Shown here one piece after another: positions 33,948 to 42,655 of a DNA stretch of 64,000 bases. Source of the stretch: JAJXWB01 sp046349215 (lineage in GTDB: Bacteria; Pseudomonadota; Alphaproteobacteria; Rhizobiales; Beijerinckiaceae); NCBI GenBank assembly GCA_046349215.1, contig JAXMCV010000001.1:1116001-1180000 (forward strand), written 5' to 3'. The position numbers and the translations under genes are program-made. Below the pieces are notes generated by a model. It saw nothing but the letters and a program-made list of their open reading frames with translations, was not told where the DNA came from and ran no database searches. The stretch's first letter is position 1, and each line of letters begins with the position of its first letter.

Positions 33948-34607
33948 GTGAAAGTAGATCTCGCACGTAGGGCCCAAATCGGGCAGGAGCGCCGCGCCAG
34001 GACGCGTGCGCAGCTAATTGAAGCGGCCAACAAGCTGATCGCGCGGCAGGCCGTCGAATCGATCACGATCGACGACATCGTGAAGGAAGCCGGCGTCGCC
34101 AAGGGCACGTTCTACGTTCATTTCGAGGACATGCATGCGCTGGTCGTCGCGGTGGCGGACGGGCTGATCGAAATATTCGATGAATTGCTTCAGCCCCAGC
34201 GCCAGTCGCTCGCCGACCCGTTCGCCCGCATCGCCTTCGGCTGCGCCTCCTTCATCGAGAGGGCGATCGAGAACCCCGGCTGGGCTTCCGTGGTGGGGCG
34301 CATGGCCTCCTCCTATCCCTCGATCGGCCGCATCGCCCGCGAGCGGCTGGGCGAGGATCTGAACGAACTCGCCGCGCTGAGGCCCGATGAATTCGCGCTC
34401 GAGCCGGCCATCGTCATGGAGGCGATCGTCGGCGCGCTGCTCCAGGTGCTGGGCGCGATCAGCAATGGCCGGCTCGACGCGGCGCAGGGACGCGCCGCGC
34501 TCGATCCGGTCCTGCGCGCGACCGGCGCCAAGCCCGCCCACATCCGCAAGACGCTGGCGGAGGTCGCACGGCTCACGCGACCGGCGGACCCGAAAAGGCG
34601 CGCCTAG
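33948..34607 (+). CDS. TetR-family regulator (paralog of 35594-36247)
   Basis: Regulator of 219 residues. The GTG at 33948 (MKVDLARRAQIGQERR) is preferred, with AAGGCGGACAG upstream; a TTG at 33918 would add ten residues. The helix-turn-helix is ITIDDIVKEAGVAKGTFYVHFEDMHAL. The whole protein aligns with the TetR at 35594-36247, including DPFxxIAxGCxxxIERAxxxPGW in the ligand domain, so the two arose by duplication. Its last codon and the stop of the convergent FAH-family gene share the bases CTAG. Confidence 0.9.
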   Translation: MKVDLARRAQIGQERRARTRAQLIEAANKLIARQAVESITIDDIVKEAGVAKGTFYVHFEDMHALVVAVADGLIEIFDELLQPQRQSLADPFARIAFGCASFIERAIENPGWASVVGRMASSYPSIGRIARERLGEDLNELAALRPDEFALEPAIVMEAIVGALLQVLGAISNGRLDAAQGRAALDPVLRATGAKPAHIRKTLAEVARLTRPADPKRRA

Positions 34608-35554
34608 CCGGCGATCAGCGTCTTCTGCTCGCCGAGGTCGATGCGCCCGTCGTCGCTGCGGATGCGCGCCGATATCCGGTCGCCGGGCTGCAGATAGTGC
34701 GGACGGCGCGCCTGGGCCTTGCCGAACAGCTTCCAGAACTTCCGGTCCGGCAGGAGTTGCAGCGTCTTGCGGACGAGTGGCGGCGGCACGCGCAGCGCGC
34801 AGCCGCTCGGCGTTCCCGTCAGCAGCAGGTCGCCGGGCATGACGTTGGCGAAGGTCGAGAGTTCCGAGATCGTCTCGGCCGGCTTGAACACAAGATTGGC
34901 GGTCGTGTCCTTCTGGCGCGTCTGGCCGTTGACCGCGAGGAGAAGCTGGAGATTGTCGAGCTGTCCGAACTCGTCGCCTTCCAGCACCGTCAGCCAGGGC
35001 CCGAGCGGGCAGAAGCCGCGATAGCTCTTGCCCTTGAAGAATTGCGTCTGGGGCAATTGCACGTCGCGCGCCGACAGGTCGTTGGCGATCGTGATGCCGA
35101 AAACATAGTCCTTCAGGTTTTCCTTCGTCACCACGGTCGCCGAGGCGATCGGCTTGCGGAACACGAGTCCCAGTTCGATCTCGTAGTCCAGCAGGCGCAC
35201 GTGTGCCGGCCGCATCACGGTGTCGACCGCAGACGCGATGGAGGCGTCCGATTTGGTGAAGAACATGTTGAACGCCTTCTCGTCCGGGTTCATGCCGGAT
35301 TCGATCATGTGCTGGCGGTAGTTGGCGCCCTGGCAATAGACACGGCAGGGCGCGGTCGCCGGCGAGAGCAGCGTGACGTCCTGCAGTCCGATGGTGGCCG
35401 GCCGCTGCGTGGCCGCGCGGAAGTCGGCTTCGCCGTCGGCGATCAACGCCGCCGTGCTCGAATAGGCGCCGGCGAGCGGCGAGATGCGGTCCGCGCGGAC
35501 CACGCCCCATCCGATGCGTCCGTCATGCGAGAAGCGTGCGAGATTGATTGCCAT
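34604..35554 (-). CDS. fumarylacetoacetate hydrolase family protein
   Basis: FAH-superfamily enzyme of 316 residues. Metal ligands are in LLDYEIELGLVF (ExE) and ITIANDLSARD (Asp); the C-terminal GDLLLTGTPSGCA loop is conserved. GAAAGGATGAGG precedes the ATG. Family members hydrolyse or decarboxylate/hydrate diketo acids at the end of aromatic meta-cleavage pathways. With the hydroxylase and extradiol dioxygenase genes nearby, a role as ring-fission product hydrolase or isomerase is likely. Confidence 0.9.
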   Translation of the reverse strand: MAINLARFSHDGRIGWGVVRADRISPLAGAYSSTAALIADGEADFRAATQRPATIGLQDVTLLSPATAPCRVYCQGANYRQHMIESGMNPDEKAFNMFFTKSDASIASAVDTVMRPAHVRLLDYEIELGLVFRKPIASATVVTKENLKDYVFGITIANDLSARDVQLPQTQFFKGKSYRGFCPLGPWLTVLEGDEFGQLDNLQLLLAVNGQTRQKDTTANLVFKPAETISELSTFANVMPGDLLLTGTPSGCALRVPPPLVRKTLQLLPDRKFWKLFGKAQARRPHYLQPGDRISARIRSDDGRIDLGEQKTLIAG

Positions 35555-35593
35555 GTCCTCATCCTTTCCTGTTTCGTTGATGTCGTGATCGCG

Positions 35594-36247
35594 TCAGGCC
35601 GCGGCCTCCAGCGGCGCCGACAGGACGCGCTGCGCCCTTGCGACGGTTGCGTCGGCCTCCGCGATCGCAAGCCCGAGCGCGCGCAAAACGCCGGCGACGA
35701 GAAGCGGCGCGTCGGAATCGGCAAGCCGCCCTTCGGACGCCGAGCGCATGGCCTGAAGCACCGAACCGAGAATGATATCGAAGGCGATTTCGGTCCTGAT
35801 CGAGCGCGGGCCGGTCGCCGCCGCCGCTTCCAGATCCTCGGTCAGGCGTAGCCTCGCCTCCTGCGCGACGCTCGGAAATGCCCAGATGCCGCGCGCCGCC
35901 AGCGCGCCCCATCCGGGTTCGCATCTCGCACGCTCGATATAGTTGAGGCAGCCGATGGCGATCTTCGTGAACGGATCGGCGGCTTTCGTGCGGTAGAGCG
36001 CGATTTTCTCCTGCAATTCGGCGGCGAGCTCGCTGGCGACGGCCAGCCGCAGGGCGTCGAGATCGGCAAAATGCCCGTAGAAGGCGCCCTTCGACAGGCC
36101 GGCCTCGACCGTCACGTCAGTCACCGTGATCGCATCGACCGGGCGCCGCGCGATCAGTGCGCGCGCCGCGCCGACGAGCTGGGCGCGGCTCTTCGCCCGC
36201 CGCTCGACGCCGATTTCCGCCCTGCGCCGTGCATCGATCCTCGCCAT
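35594..36247 (-). CDS. TetR-family regulator (paralog of 33948-34607)
   Basis: Regulator of 217 residues, helix-turn-helix ITVTDVTVEAGLSKGAFYGHFADLDAL. It is divergent from the FAD monooxygenase gene and lies upstream of and in the same direction as the FAH-family gene, 39 bases away, so both may share a transcript. The 96-base divergent gap contains a cluster of GACT/AGTC half-sites. The C-terminal domain is close to that of its paralog, suggesting similar effectors. Confidence 0.9.
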   Translation of the reverse strand: MARIDARRRAEIGVERRAKSRAQLVGAARALIARRPVDAITVTDVTVEAGLSKGAFYGHFADLDALRLAVASELAAELQEKIALYRTKAADPFTKIAIGCLNYIERARCEPGWGALAARGIWAFPSVAQEARLRLTEDLEAAAATGPRSIRTEIAFDIILGSVLQAMRSASEGRLADSDAPLLVAGVLRALGLAIAEADATVARAQRVLSAPLEAAA

Positions 36248-36266
36248 GAAAGCCTCGTTTTAAAAA

Positions 36267-36306
36267 TGACCGATATTTTCAATTTGACTTTTTAGTCGAT
36301 TTGACT
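36267..36306. promoter_or_regulatory. cluster of TGAC half-sites between TetR and monooxygenase genes
   Basis: ATGACC at 36266-36271, then GACT (36286), AGTC (36294) and GACT (36303) in alternating orientation, giving overlapping inverted repeats in an AT-rich stretch. This looks like an operator for the adjacent TetR; the exact site cannot be chosen by eye. Confidence 0.45.
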
Positions 36307-36343
36307 GATATGTGCAACATCAAACCGGCGGGAGGGCCAGAAA

Positions 36344-37951
36344 ATGTCGGAACAGGCAGGAAATCAGGGGCAGACGGCGGAAGTGGCGATCGTCGGCGCG
36401 GGGCCTGTCGGCCTGATGATCGCCAATCTCCTCGGCCTGGCGGGCGTCCAGACGATCGTACTGGAGCGCAACGAGGGCCTGTTCGGTCTTCCGCGCGCCA
36501 TCGCCTACGACGCCGAGACGCTCCGCACCTTCACGCAGATCGGCCTGATGGACGCCATCGCGCCTGGCCTGATCCGCAACCCGCACGTCCGGCATCTCAA
36601 CGCGCGCGGCAAGGTTCTCATGGCGGCGGACTTTCCAGCTGTCGGGCTGTACGGGCAGTCGGCGCTGGGCACGTTTTATCAGCCGGATTTCGAGAAGGTT
36701 CTGCTCGCCGGCCTGTCGCGGTTTCCCAACGTGCGCGTCCTGTTCGGCCATGCGGTGCGCGCCATCGACCAGACGCCGCAGGAGGCCGTCCTTTCCGTCG
36801 ATTGCAGCGACGGCGCGCGCCGCATCGCGGCCAGCTACGTGCTCGGCTGCGACGGCGGCACGAGCGCAATCCGCGAGATGATGGGCGCCAAGATGATCGG
36901 CTCCACCTACACCGAGCGCTGGCTCGTCATCGACGCTATCGTGAAGGGGCACGATGTCGCCGGCATCACCTTCAATTGCGATCCGGCCCGTCCGCGCGTC
37001 GAGCTGCCGGCCGTCGGCGACCGCGTGCGCTGGGAGTTCATGCAACTTCCCGGCGAAGATGACGAGATCCTGAAGAGCGAGGACAAGATCCGTACGCTCG
37101 TGACCGCGCATACGAAATACCGGGATTTCGAAATCGAACGGAAGGCCGTCTACACGTTCCACGCACGCGTCGCCAACAAATGGCGCTGCGGCCGTGTGTT
37201 CCTGGCGGGCGATTCAGCCCATCTCATGCCGCCCTTCGCCGGGCAGGGCATGAACGGCGGCATCAAGGACGCCGCCAACATCGCCTGGAAGCTCGCCGCC
37301 GTCCTCAAGGGCGAGGCGTCGGAGGCGATCCTCGACACCTACGAAGCCGAGCGTTCGTCGGTCGTGCGCAAGATGGTAGAGACTTCGCGCCGGCTCGGCT
37401 CGATCATCATGGCGACCGGCCGCGCCACCGCGCTGGCGCGCGACGCGCTGTTTTCCTGCCTCAACCTGTCGGGCGCCTTTCGCGGTTTCATCGGCCGCGG
37501 CGGCGTGCTGCCGCCACCCTCGATCGACCGCAGCGCCCTGACCGGCGCGGCGCGCGACAGCCTGATCGGACAGATGATGCCGCAACCGCTGGTGCGCGAC
37601 GCGAACGGCTCCTTCCGTCTCGACACATGTCTCGGCGACCGGCAATGGCTGGCGCTCGGCGTCGGCTGCGATCCCGCCTCGCTCCTGTCCGATCATGATC
37701 GCGACATTCTGGAAGCGCTCGGCGCCCGCTTCGTCTGCATCAACGCGACGACGACGCATCCGCGCACGCTTTCCCTGCAGACCTCCGACGCGGACTTTCT
37801 CGACTGGGTCGCGCAGAACGCGTTCAAGGCGGCGCTTGTGCGTCCCGACCATTTCATCCTCGACCGGATCGCCGCCCGAAAAGATCTGCCCGCGCTCCGT
37901 CTTTTCGAACCCGCCCTTCAAAATCGCGGCGTGTCCCGCAACGCCGCCTGA
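36344..37951 (+). CDS. FAD-dependent aromatic hydroxylase (MhpA-like)
   Basis: Class A flavoprotein monooxygenase of 535 residues. FAD motifs are VAIVGAGPVGLMIANLLG (GxGxxG), LGCDGGTSAIRE (DG) and VFLAGDSAHLMPPFAGQGMNGGIKDA (GD). A thioredoxin-like C-terminal domain follows, as in MhpA and related 3-(3-hydroxyphenyl)propionate or resorcinol hydroxylases. It would add an ortho hydroxyl to a phenol to make the catechol cleaved by the product of the next gene, 16 bases downstream. Confidence 0.93.
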   Translation: MSEQAGNQGQTAEVAIVGAGPVGLMIANLLGLAGVQTIVLERNEGLFGLPRAIAYDAETLRTFTQIGLMDAIAPGLIRNPHVRHLNARGKVLMAADFPAVGLYGQSALGTFYQPDFEKVLLAGLSRFPNVRVLFGHAVRAIDQTPQEAVLSVDCSDGARRIAASYVLGCDGGTSAIREMMGAKMIGSTYTERWLVIDAIVKGHDVAGITFNCDPARPRVELPAVGDRVRWEFMQLPGEDDEILKSEDKIRTLVTAHTKYRDFEIERKAVYTFHARVANKWRCGRVFLAGDSAHLMPPFAGQGMNGGIKDAANIAWKLAAVLKGEASEAILDTYEAERSSVVRKMVETSRRLGSIIMATGRATALARDALFSCLNLSGAFRGFIGRGGVLPPPSIDRSALTGAARDSLIGQMMPQPLVRDANGSFRLDTCLGDRQWLALGVGCDPASLLSDHDRDILEALGARFVCINATTTHPRTLSLQTSDADFLDWVAQNAFKAALVRPDHFILDRIAARKDLPALRLFEPALQNRGVSRNAA

Positions 37952-37967
37952 CAATCTGGAGACATCC

Positions 37968-39074
37968 ATGTCCAATCTCGCCAAGACCGGCCTCGGCAGC
38001 ATCGAACTGCCGCGCAGCGCCGCGCCGCTCGTGAAAGCCGACAAGCTGCTGTTCGTGCATTTCGAGCGTCCCGACCTCGACAGGGCCGCCGACTACCTGA
38101 CCGACTTCGGACTGATCGTCGTCCAGAACAATGGCGCCGACCTCTATTTGCGCGGTACGGAATCCCAGCCGTTCATCTATCGCGCGACGCGCGGGCCGAA
38201 CGCGCAATTCCTCGGCCTCGGGCTTTCCGTTCCGACAGCGGACGATCTGCAGAAGCTCGCCAGGGCGACCGGTCGGCCGGTCGAAGCGTTCAACGCGCCC
38301 GGCGGCGGCTCGGTCGTCCGCCTGAAGGATCCCGAAGGCGTCACGGTCGAAATCGTTCACGGCTACACGCCCGCAGCGCCGTTGCCCCTGCGCGAGGCGA
38401 TCCCGCACAATGCGCCGAAGCAGATCGTCCGAGTCAACGACACGCAGCGCCCGCCCTTGCGGCCGCCGGAAGTCACCAAACTCGGGCATCTGGTTCTCGA
38501 GGCGCCCGATTTCGACAGAAGCGCGCGCTGGTACATGGACATGTTCGGCTTCATTCCGTCGGACGTCATGTGCCTGCCGGACGGTACGCCGGTCGGTTCT
38601 TTCATGCGGCTCGACCGCGGCAACACGCCGTCAGACCATCACACCCTGTTCGTCGCGATGGGGCTCGAATCCAAGGTCGATCACGTTGCTTTCGAAGTCG
38701 TCGACCTCGACGCCGTCGAAATGGGGCAGCAGGTGATGATGGCGCGGCGCCACAAACACGCATGGGGCGTCGGCCGTCATTTGCTCGGCAGCCAGATCTT
38801 CGATTATTGGCGCGATTCCTGGGGACAGAAGCACGAGCATTACGCCGACGGCGACCTGTTCGACGCCTCGGTGCAGCCCGGCTACCACCTGCTCGACCGC
38901 GAAGGGCTCTACCAGTGGGGCCCCGATCTTCCCGACGATTTCATCGATGCGCGCATGACGCCTCGCCGCCTCGTCACGGTGATCAAGGCGGCGATCAACG
39001 ACAAGCCGCGCTTCCGGAAAATGCTTGGGCTCAAGGCGGGTTTCGCCAAGCCCGGCCGCGCCTGGCAGCGCTGA
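37968..39074 (+). CDS. type I extradiol dioxygenase (VOC fold)
   Basis: Two-domain vicinal-oxygen-chelate dioxygenase of 368 residues; CTGGAGACATCC precedes the ATG at 37968. The second domain carries the iron ligands H174 (KLGHLVLEAPDF), H239 (VDHVAFEV) and E290 (GQKHEHYADG). It would cleave the catechol made by the upstream hydroxylase beside its hydroxyls. The tail of about 60 residues after the catalytic domain is longer than in standard catechol 2,3-dioxygenases. The substrate is not identified. Confidence 0.9.
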   Translation: MSNLAKTGLGSIELPRSAAPLVKADKLLFVHFERPDLDRAADYLTDFGLIVVQNNGADLYLRGTESQPFIYRATRGPNAQFLGLGLSVPTADDLQKLARATGRPVEAFNAPGGGSVVRLKDPEGVTVEIVHGYTPAAPLPLREAIPHNAPKQIVRVNDTQRPPLRPPEVTKLGHLVLEAPDFDRSARWYMDMFGFIPSDVMCLPDGTPVGSFMRLDRGNTPSDHHTLFVAMGLESKVDHVAFEVVDLDAVEMGQQVMMARRHKHAWGVGRHLLGSQIFDYWRDSWGQKHEHYADGDLFDASVQPGYHLLDREGLYQWGPDLPDDFIDARMTPRRLVTVIKAAINDKPRFRKMLGLKAGFAKPGRAWQR

Positions 39075-39147
39075 ACGCGACAATCAACCGAAATAGGACG
39101 CCTGCGCCGTCGCTTGCCGGCGCCCGCGATCCTGCTCGCACAGAGGC

Positions 39148-40293
39148 ATGGCCATGAAGAAAATACTCTTTGGCGCGCTCGTCGTGCTGCTCGCCGCAGC
39201 CGGCGGCGTCTATCTTTCCTGGGACATGATCCTGCAGCGCGTGGTCAAGGCGTCGCTGCTCAACATCGCGACGCGCTTCCAGACCGCCATGCTCGACGAC
39301 GGTGCGGTGCATGTGTGGTTCTGTGGAACCGGTTCGCCGCAGGTCGAGCGCGACCGCGCGCAATCCTGTACGGCGATCCTCGCCGGCGGCTCTTTCCTTA
39401 TCTTCGACGCCGGCTCAGGTTCGGGCCTGAAGGCCGATCTCGGCAACCTGCCGCTCGGCAACCTCGACGCGGTGTTCTTCACCCACCTGCATTCGGACCA
39501 TATCGTCGACCTGCCGGTCTTCATGAACCACAGCTGGCGTTACGGCCGGCAGAAGCCGCTGACGGTGATCGGTCCGGCGGGAACGTCGACAGTCGTCGAC
39601 GGTTTCAACCGCGCGCTCGGACCGGATGTCTCCTATCGCTCGCAAAACGAAGTGCCGGCGTCGCCCGGCGCCGCCGCGCCTGTCCAGAACAGCGCCGTCA
39701 GGACGCCGATGGCCGAGCGCACGCTAAAGGCCTACGTCGAGGCCGCCTTCGCCATCGGCTACGACGCATCCGTCGAGGGGACCGAGCGCACGCTCGTCTA
39801 CGAGACGCCCGCCGGCCTGAAGGTCTACGCCTTCCTGGTCGAGCACGAACCGGTCAAGCCAGCCTTCGGCTATCGCATCGAATACAAGGGCAAGGTCGTC
39901 GTCATCAGCGGCGACACCCGCAAGACGGAGAACATCGCCCGTCATGCGACAGGCGCCGACTACCTGATCCACGAAGCCTACAACAAGGACATCGTCAACC
40001 GCATCGTGAGCTTTCAGAGCGAGGTCCCGGATACGCCGTTCACGCGCCAGGTCTTCCGGATCGCGCGGCTGACGCAGCATTATCACACGACGCCGGTCGA
40101 AGCCGCCGAACTGGCTGAACAGGCCGGCGTCAAGATGCTCGTCTTCTCGCATGTCATCCCGCCGCTGGGCAGCGGGCCGCAACAGATGATCCTGCGCAAC
40201 CTGTTCCTGAAGGGCGTCGACAGCGCCTTCAAGGGCAAGGTCATCATTGCGGAGGACGGCCTGCATCTCACGCTGCCGACAGACGGCAAGTAG
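39148..40293 (+). CDS. exported or membrane-anchored MBL-fold metallohydrolase
   Basis: Metallo-beta-lactamase-fold hydrolase of 381 residues with an N-terminal hydrophobic anchor or signal (KKILFGALVVLLAAAGGVYLSW). The metal site HLHSDH is at 113-118, preceded by FDAGSGSG and followed by VVISGDTRKTENI with the bridging Asp and a C-terminal FSHVIPP. The arrangement is RNase Z/arylsulfatase-like, but the signal sequence argues for an extracytoplasmic hydrolase. It reads with the dioxygenase gene, 73 bases downstream. Confidence 0.88.
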   Translation: MAMKKILFGALVVLLAAAGGVYLSWDMILQRVVKASLLNIATRFQTAMLDDGAVHVWFCGTGSPQVERDRAQSCTAILAGGSFLIFDAGSGSGLKADLGNLPLGNLDAVFFTHLHSDHIVDLPVFMNHSWRYGRQKPLTVIGPAGTSTVVDGFNRALGPDVSYRSQNEVPASPGAAAPVQNSAVRTPMAERTLKAYVEAAFAIGYDASVEGTERTLVYETPAGLKVYAFLVEHEPVKPAFGYRIEYKGKVVVISGDTRKTENIARHATGADYLIHEAYNKDIVNRIVSFQSEVPDTPFTRQVFRIARLTQHYHTTPVEAAELAEQAGVKMLVFSHVIPPLGSGPQQMILRNLFLKGVDSAFKGKVIIAEDGLHLTLPTDGK

Positions 40294-41628
40294 AAATATG
40301 CGGGACTATGGACGGAGGCCGGCGCAGATCACGAGCCGGAAGCGTCGGGATCATTGCAACCGTGTAGCAGCCCAGCGCGAATGCGATGTTCCGGTCCAAG
40401 CGCGCCGTCCCGTGTAGACCTTGGAGCCGGTATTCGGATAGGTCTCCGCTCGTACATCGCTGCGCGCCCAATTCCGGAATTCTCAATCCGGTCAATCACC
40501 TAAATAGACGCTTTACGAACCAAGAAGCGCCGCCTCTGGTGCCTCTCAGGCCGCCCCGGTCTGGCGGTCAAAAGCAAAAAAATGGCCTGATCGCCCAAGA
40601 TTGCCTGGTTCTCCTGGGGCAAATCCTATCCTGCCTGAAATGGAGATAGGAGAGATGACAACGCGATACCGTGAGGGCCTGCACGTTCTTGCCTGATGGC
40701 AGGCAATGAGCCCGTAACTGATCTGCGACTCGACGGCTAAATTGCGATGAGCGCGATCAGCCTCGTTCGCACTCTCGCCTCTCCCATTTCACCAATTTTG
40801 CGTCGATAGGCGCGCGCTCGCATTTGGACTTCAGTTATGACGAAATTCGCACTTCGAGCCGCCATCGTCCTTCTGACGATGATGCCTGTAGCCGCTTTCG
40901 CAGCAACGGCGCAGGATAGTTTCGATTCCATCGTCGTCCGCGCCCAGCGCGCTAAGCAGACGCCAGCGCAAGGCTGCGATTCGGATTCGTGCTGGCGCGC
41001 ATGGCGTATCATCAATTAGAAGCGGGCGATGTTGGCGATCGCCCGGCCGTACAACAACGGCGGCAGCGTCAATGCGGCGTGCTGGACTGAGCCTTATGAT
41101 GTCGCGGGTCCAATGACCTGCATGACAGCTCGCAGCGAGACTTTCTCGATGTCTGCAAGGATCGCCGAAGCGAGCCGGAGACAAGGGCGTCATCACCGCG
41201 GCGCTCGATCTGGCAGCAATCGCAAACCATCGACGCGCGTGGGGCGTCTTCCGGGATCGTCGCCACGACCTCTATCAGGCGCTGATCATGCCTACGCCAG
41301 CAAGCTTGATACCCGCGACTTGAGTTGCTGGCAGCGAAATCGGAGTCGCATCACATATTGCGGGAGCGAACGATGATGGGTCCGCGACGGACAGGACCAT
41401 CGCTTGCTATGAATTTCTGCCGACCGCTTAACCGTTGGCAAGGGACGAGTCAGCGCTGCCCTGCGCTCAAGCGCAGGCCCCGGCATCCGCGTCGCGCCAG
41501 CAACGCCATAGTCGATTTTGCCTCCGCTGCGATTCGTGCAGAATGCTGGACTTCCACGTCCTCAATGGATGTTTCGGCCTGCGCTGGAAGTAGCCATTTC
41601 GGCTTAGATGCCGTCAGGAGCCTGAATC
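40294..41628. other. 1.3-kb gene-poor stretch
   Basis: Apart from one possible short secreted peptide gene (40837-41019) no convincing coding region is seen. Open frames here are short, conflict with each other and lack ribosome-binding sites. A 7-bp hairpin (GGGCGAT at 41024, ATCGCCC at 41038) follows the small gene. The region could be eroded coding sequence. Confidence 0.5.
40837..41019 (+). CDS. possible small secreted protein
   Basis: Sixty residues: a convincing Sec signal (MTKFALRAAIVLLTMMPVAAFA, cleavage after AFA) followed by a 38-residue mature part with two Cys near QGCDSDSCWRAW, which could form a disulfide. No strong ribosome-binding site. A short hairpin follows the stop. I do not recognise a family; the signal peptide is the main support. 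Confidence 0.45.
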   Translation: MTKFALRAAIVLLTMMPVAAFAATAQDSFDSIVVRAQRAKQTPAQGCDSDSCWRAWRIIN

Positions 41629-42546
41629 ATGCCTCTACATCTGGAAGCATTCGCCGAAGGCCTTGGATTTCCCGAGGGGCCGATCGCGATTTCTGACGGG
41701 TCCATCGTTTTCGTCGATATCCTGAAGCAGACGCTTTGCCGGGCGCAGGCAAGCGGGAAAGTGGATTCGGTCGCCGCCTTGGGCGGCGGCCCGAACGGCG
41801 CCGCCGTCGGACCCGACGGGGCGGTCTATGTCTGCAACAACGGCGGCGTCTACACGTTCGTCGATGCGAACGGAGGAAAAATTCCTGGGCCGCGCCCCGC
41901 CGGCTTCAAGGGCGGATCGATCCAGCGCGTCGACCTCGCCACCGGAAAGTTCGAGACGCTCTACGACAGTTTCGAGGGCGCGCCGCTGATGACGCCAGAC
42001 GATATCGTCTTCGACAGGTCCGGCGGCTTCTGGTTTACCGACATGGGCTTGCAGGATGCGGACGGTTCGCGAACCGGCGCGCTCTATTACGCCTCCACGG
42101 ACGGACGCTCGCTGGTCAGGGCCGCGAGGATCCCCACGCCGAACGGCGTCGGTCTCTCGCCCGACGGCCAGACCGTCTATGTCTCGGACACGATGTTCGG
42201 ACGCCTTTGGGCGCTGGACATCGTCGGTCCCGGCAAAGTCAAGCCCGGCCCTCTGCCGATGATGCCGGGGCGGGTCGTGCAGACTCTTACCGGCTTCCAG
42301 TATCTGGACAGCCTGAAGGTCGAGGCTGGCGGGCGCATCTGTGTGGGCACGCTTTTCACGGGCGGAATCACCATCTTCGACGTGCATGGCGGGACGGAGC
42401 ACATGGCGGTTCCTGATCTTTTCACGACCAACATGTGCTTCGGCGGCAAGGACATGCAGGATGTCTGGATCACGGCGTCGAGCAGTGGCAGGATTCTCAA
42501 GGCGCGTTGGCCGCGTCCCGGCCTGAAGCTCGCTTTCAACCTCTGA
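41629..42546 (+). CDS. SMP-30/gluconolactonase-like protein
   Basis: Six-bladed beta-propeller hydrolase of 305 residues; TCAGGAGCC precedes the ATG. Family landmarks are the N-terminal GLGFPEGPIA with metal-ligand Glu, the GGPNGAAVGPDGAVYVCNNGG blade, PDDIVFDRSGGFWFTD, and PNGVGLSPDGQTVYVSDT. Members hydrolyse lactones or organophosphates using a divalent metal. Neighbours do not identify the substrate. Confidence 0.88.
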   Translation: MPLHLEAFAEGLGFPEGPIAISDGSIVFVDILKQTLCRAQASGKVDSVAALGGGPNGAAVGPDGAVYVCNNGGVYTFVDANGGKIPGPRPAGFKGGSIQRVDLATGKFETLYDSFEGAPLMTPDDIVFDRSGGFWFTDMGLQDADGSRTGALYYASTDGRSLVRAARIPTPNGVGLSPDGQTVYVSDTMFGRLWALDIVGPGKVKPGPLPMMPGRVVQTLTGFQYLDSLKVEAGGRICVGTLFTGGITIFDVHGGTEHMAVPDLFTTNMCFGGKDMQDVWITASSSGRILKARWPRPGLKLAFNL

Positions 42547-42655
42547 GGCGCCTTGCCGGCCGGACTGCGGCCAGGATTGCGCTCCCCTCGTGTTGTGACA
42601 TTATCCTTCGGTCACATCGGCCCCGGCGCGCGCGGCCACAGGCTGGAAGGATCGC

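Noticed and set aside
41325..41696. 123-residue frame before the SMP-30 gene
   Set aside because: Overlaps the SMP-30 start, has no ribosome site and an irregular composition.
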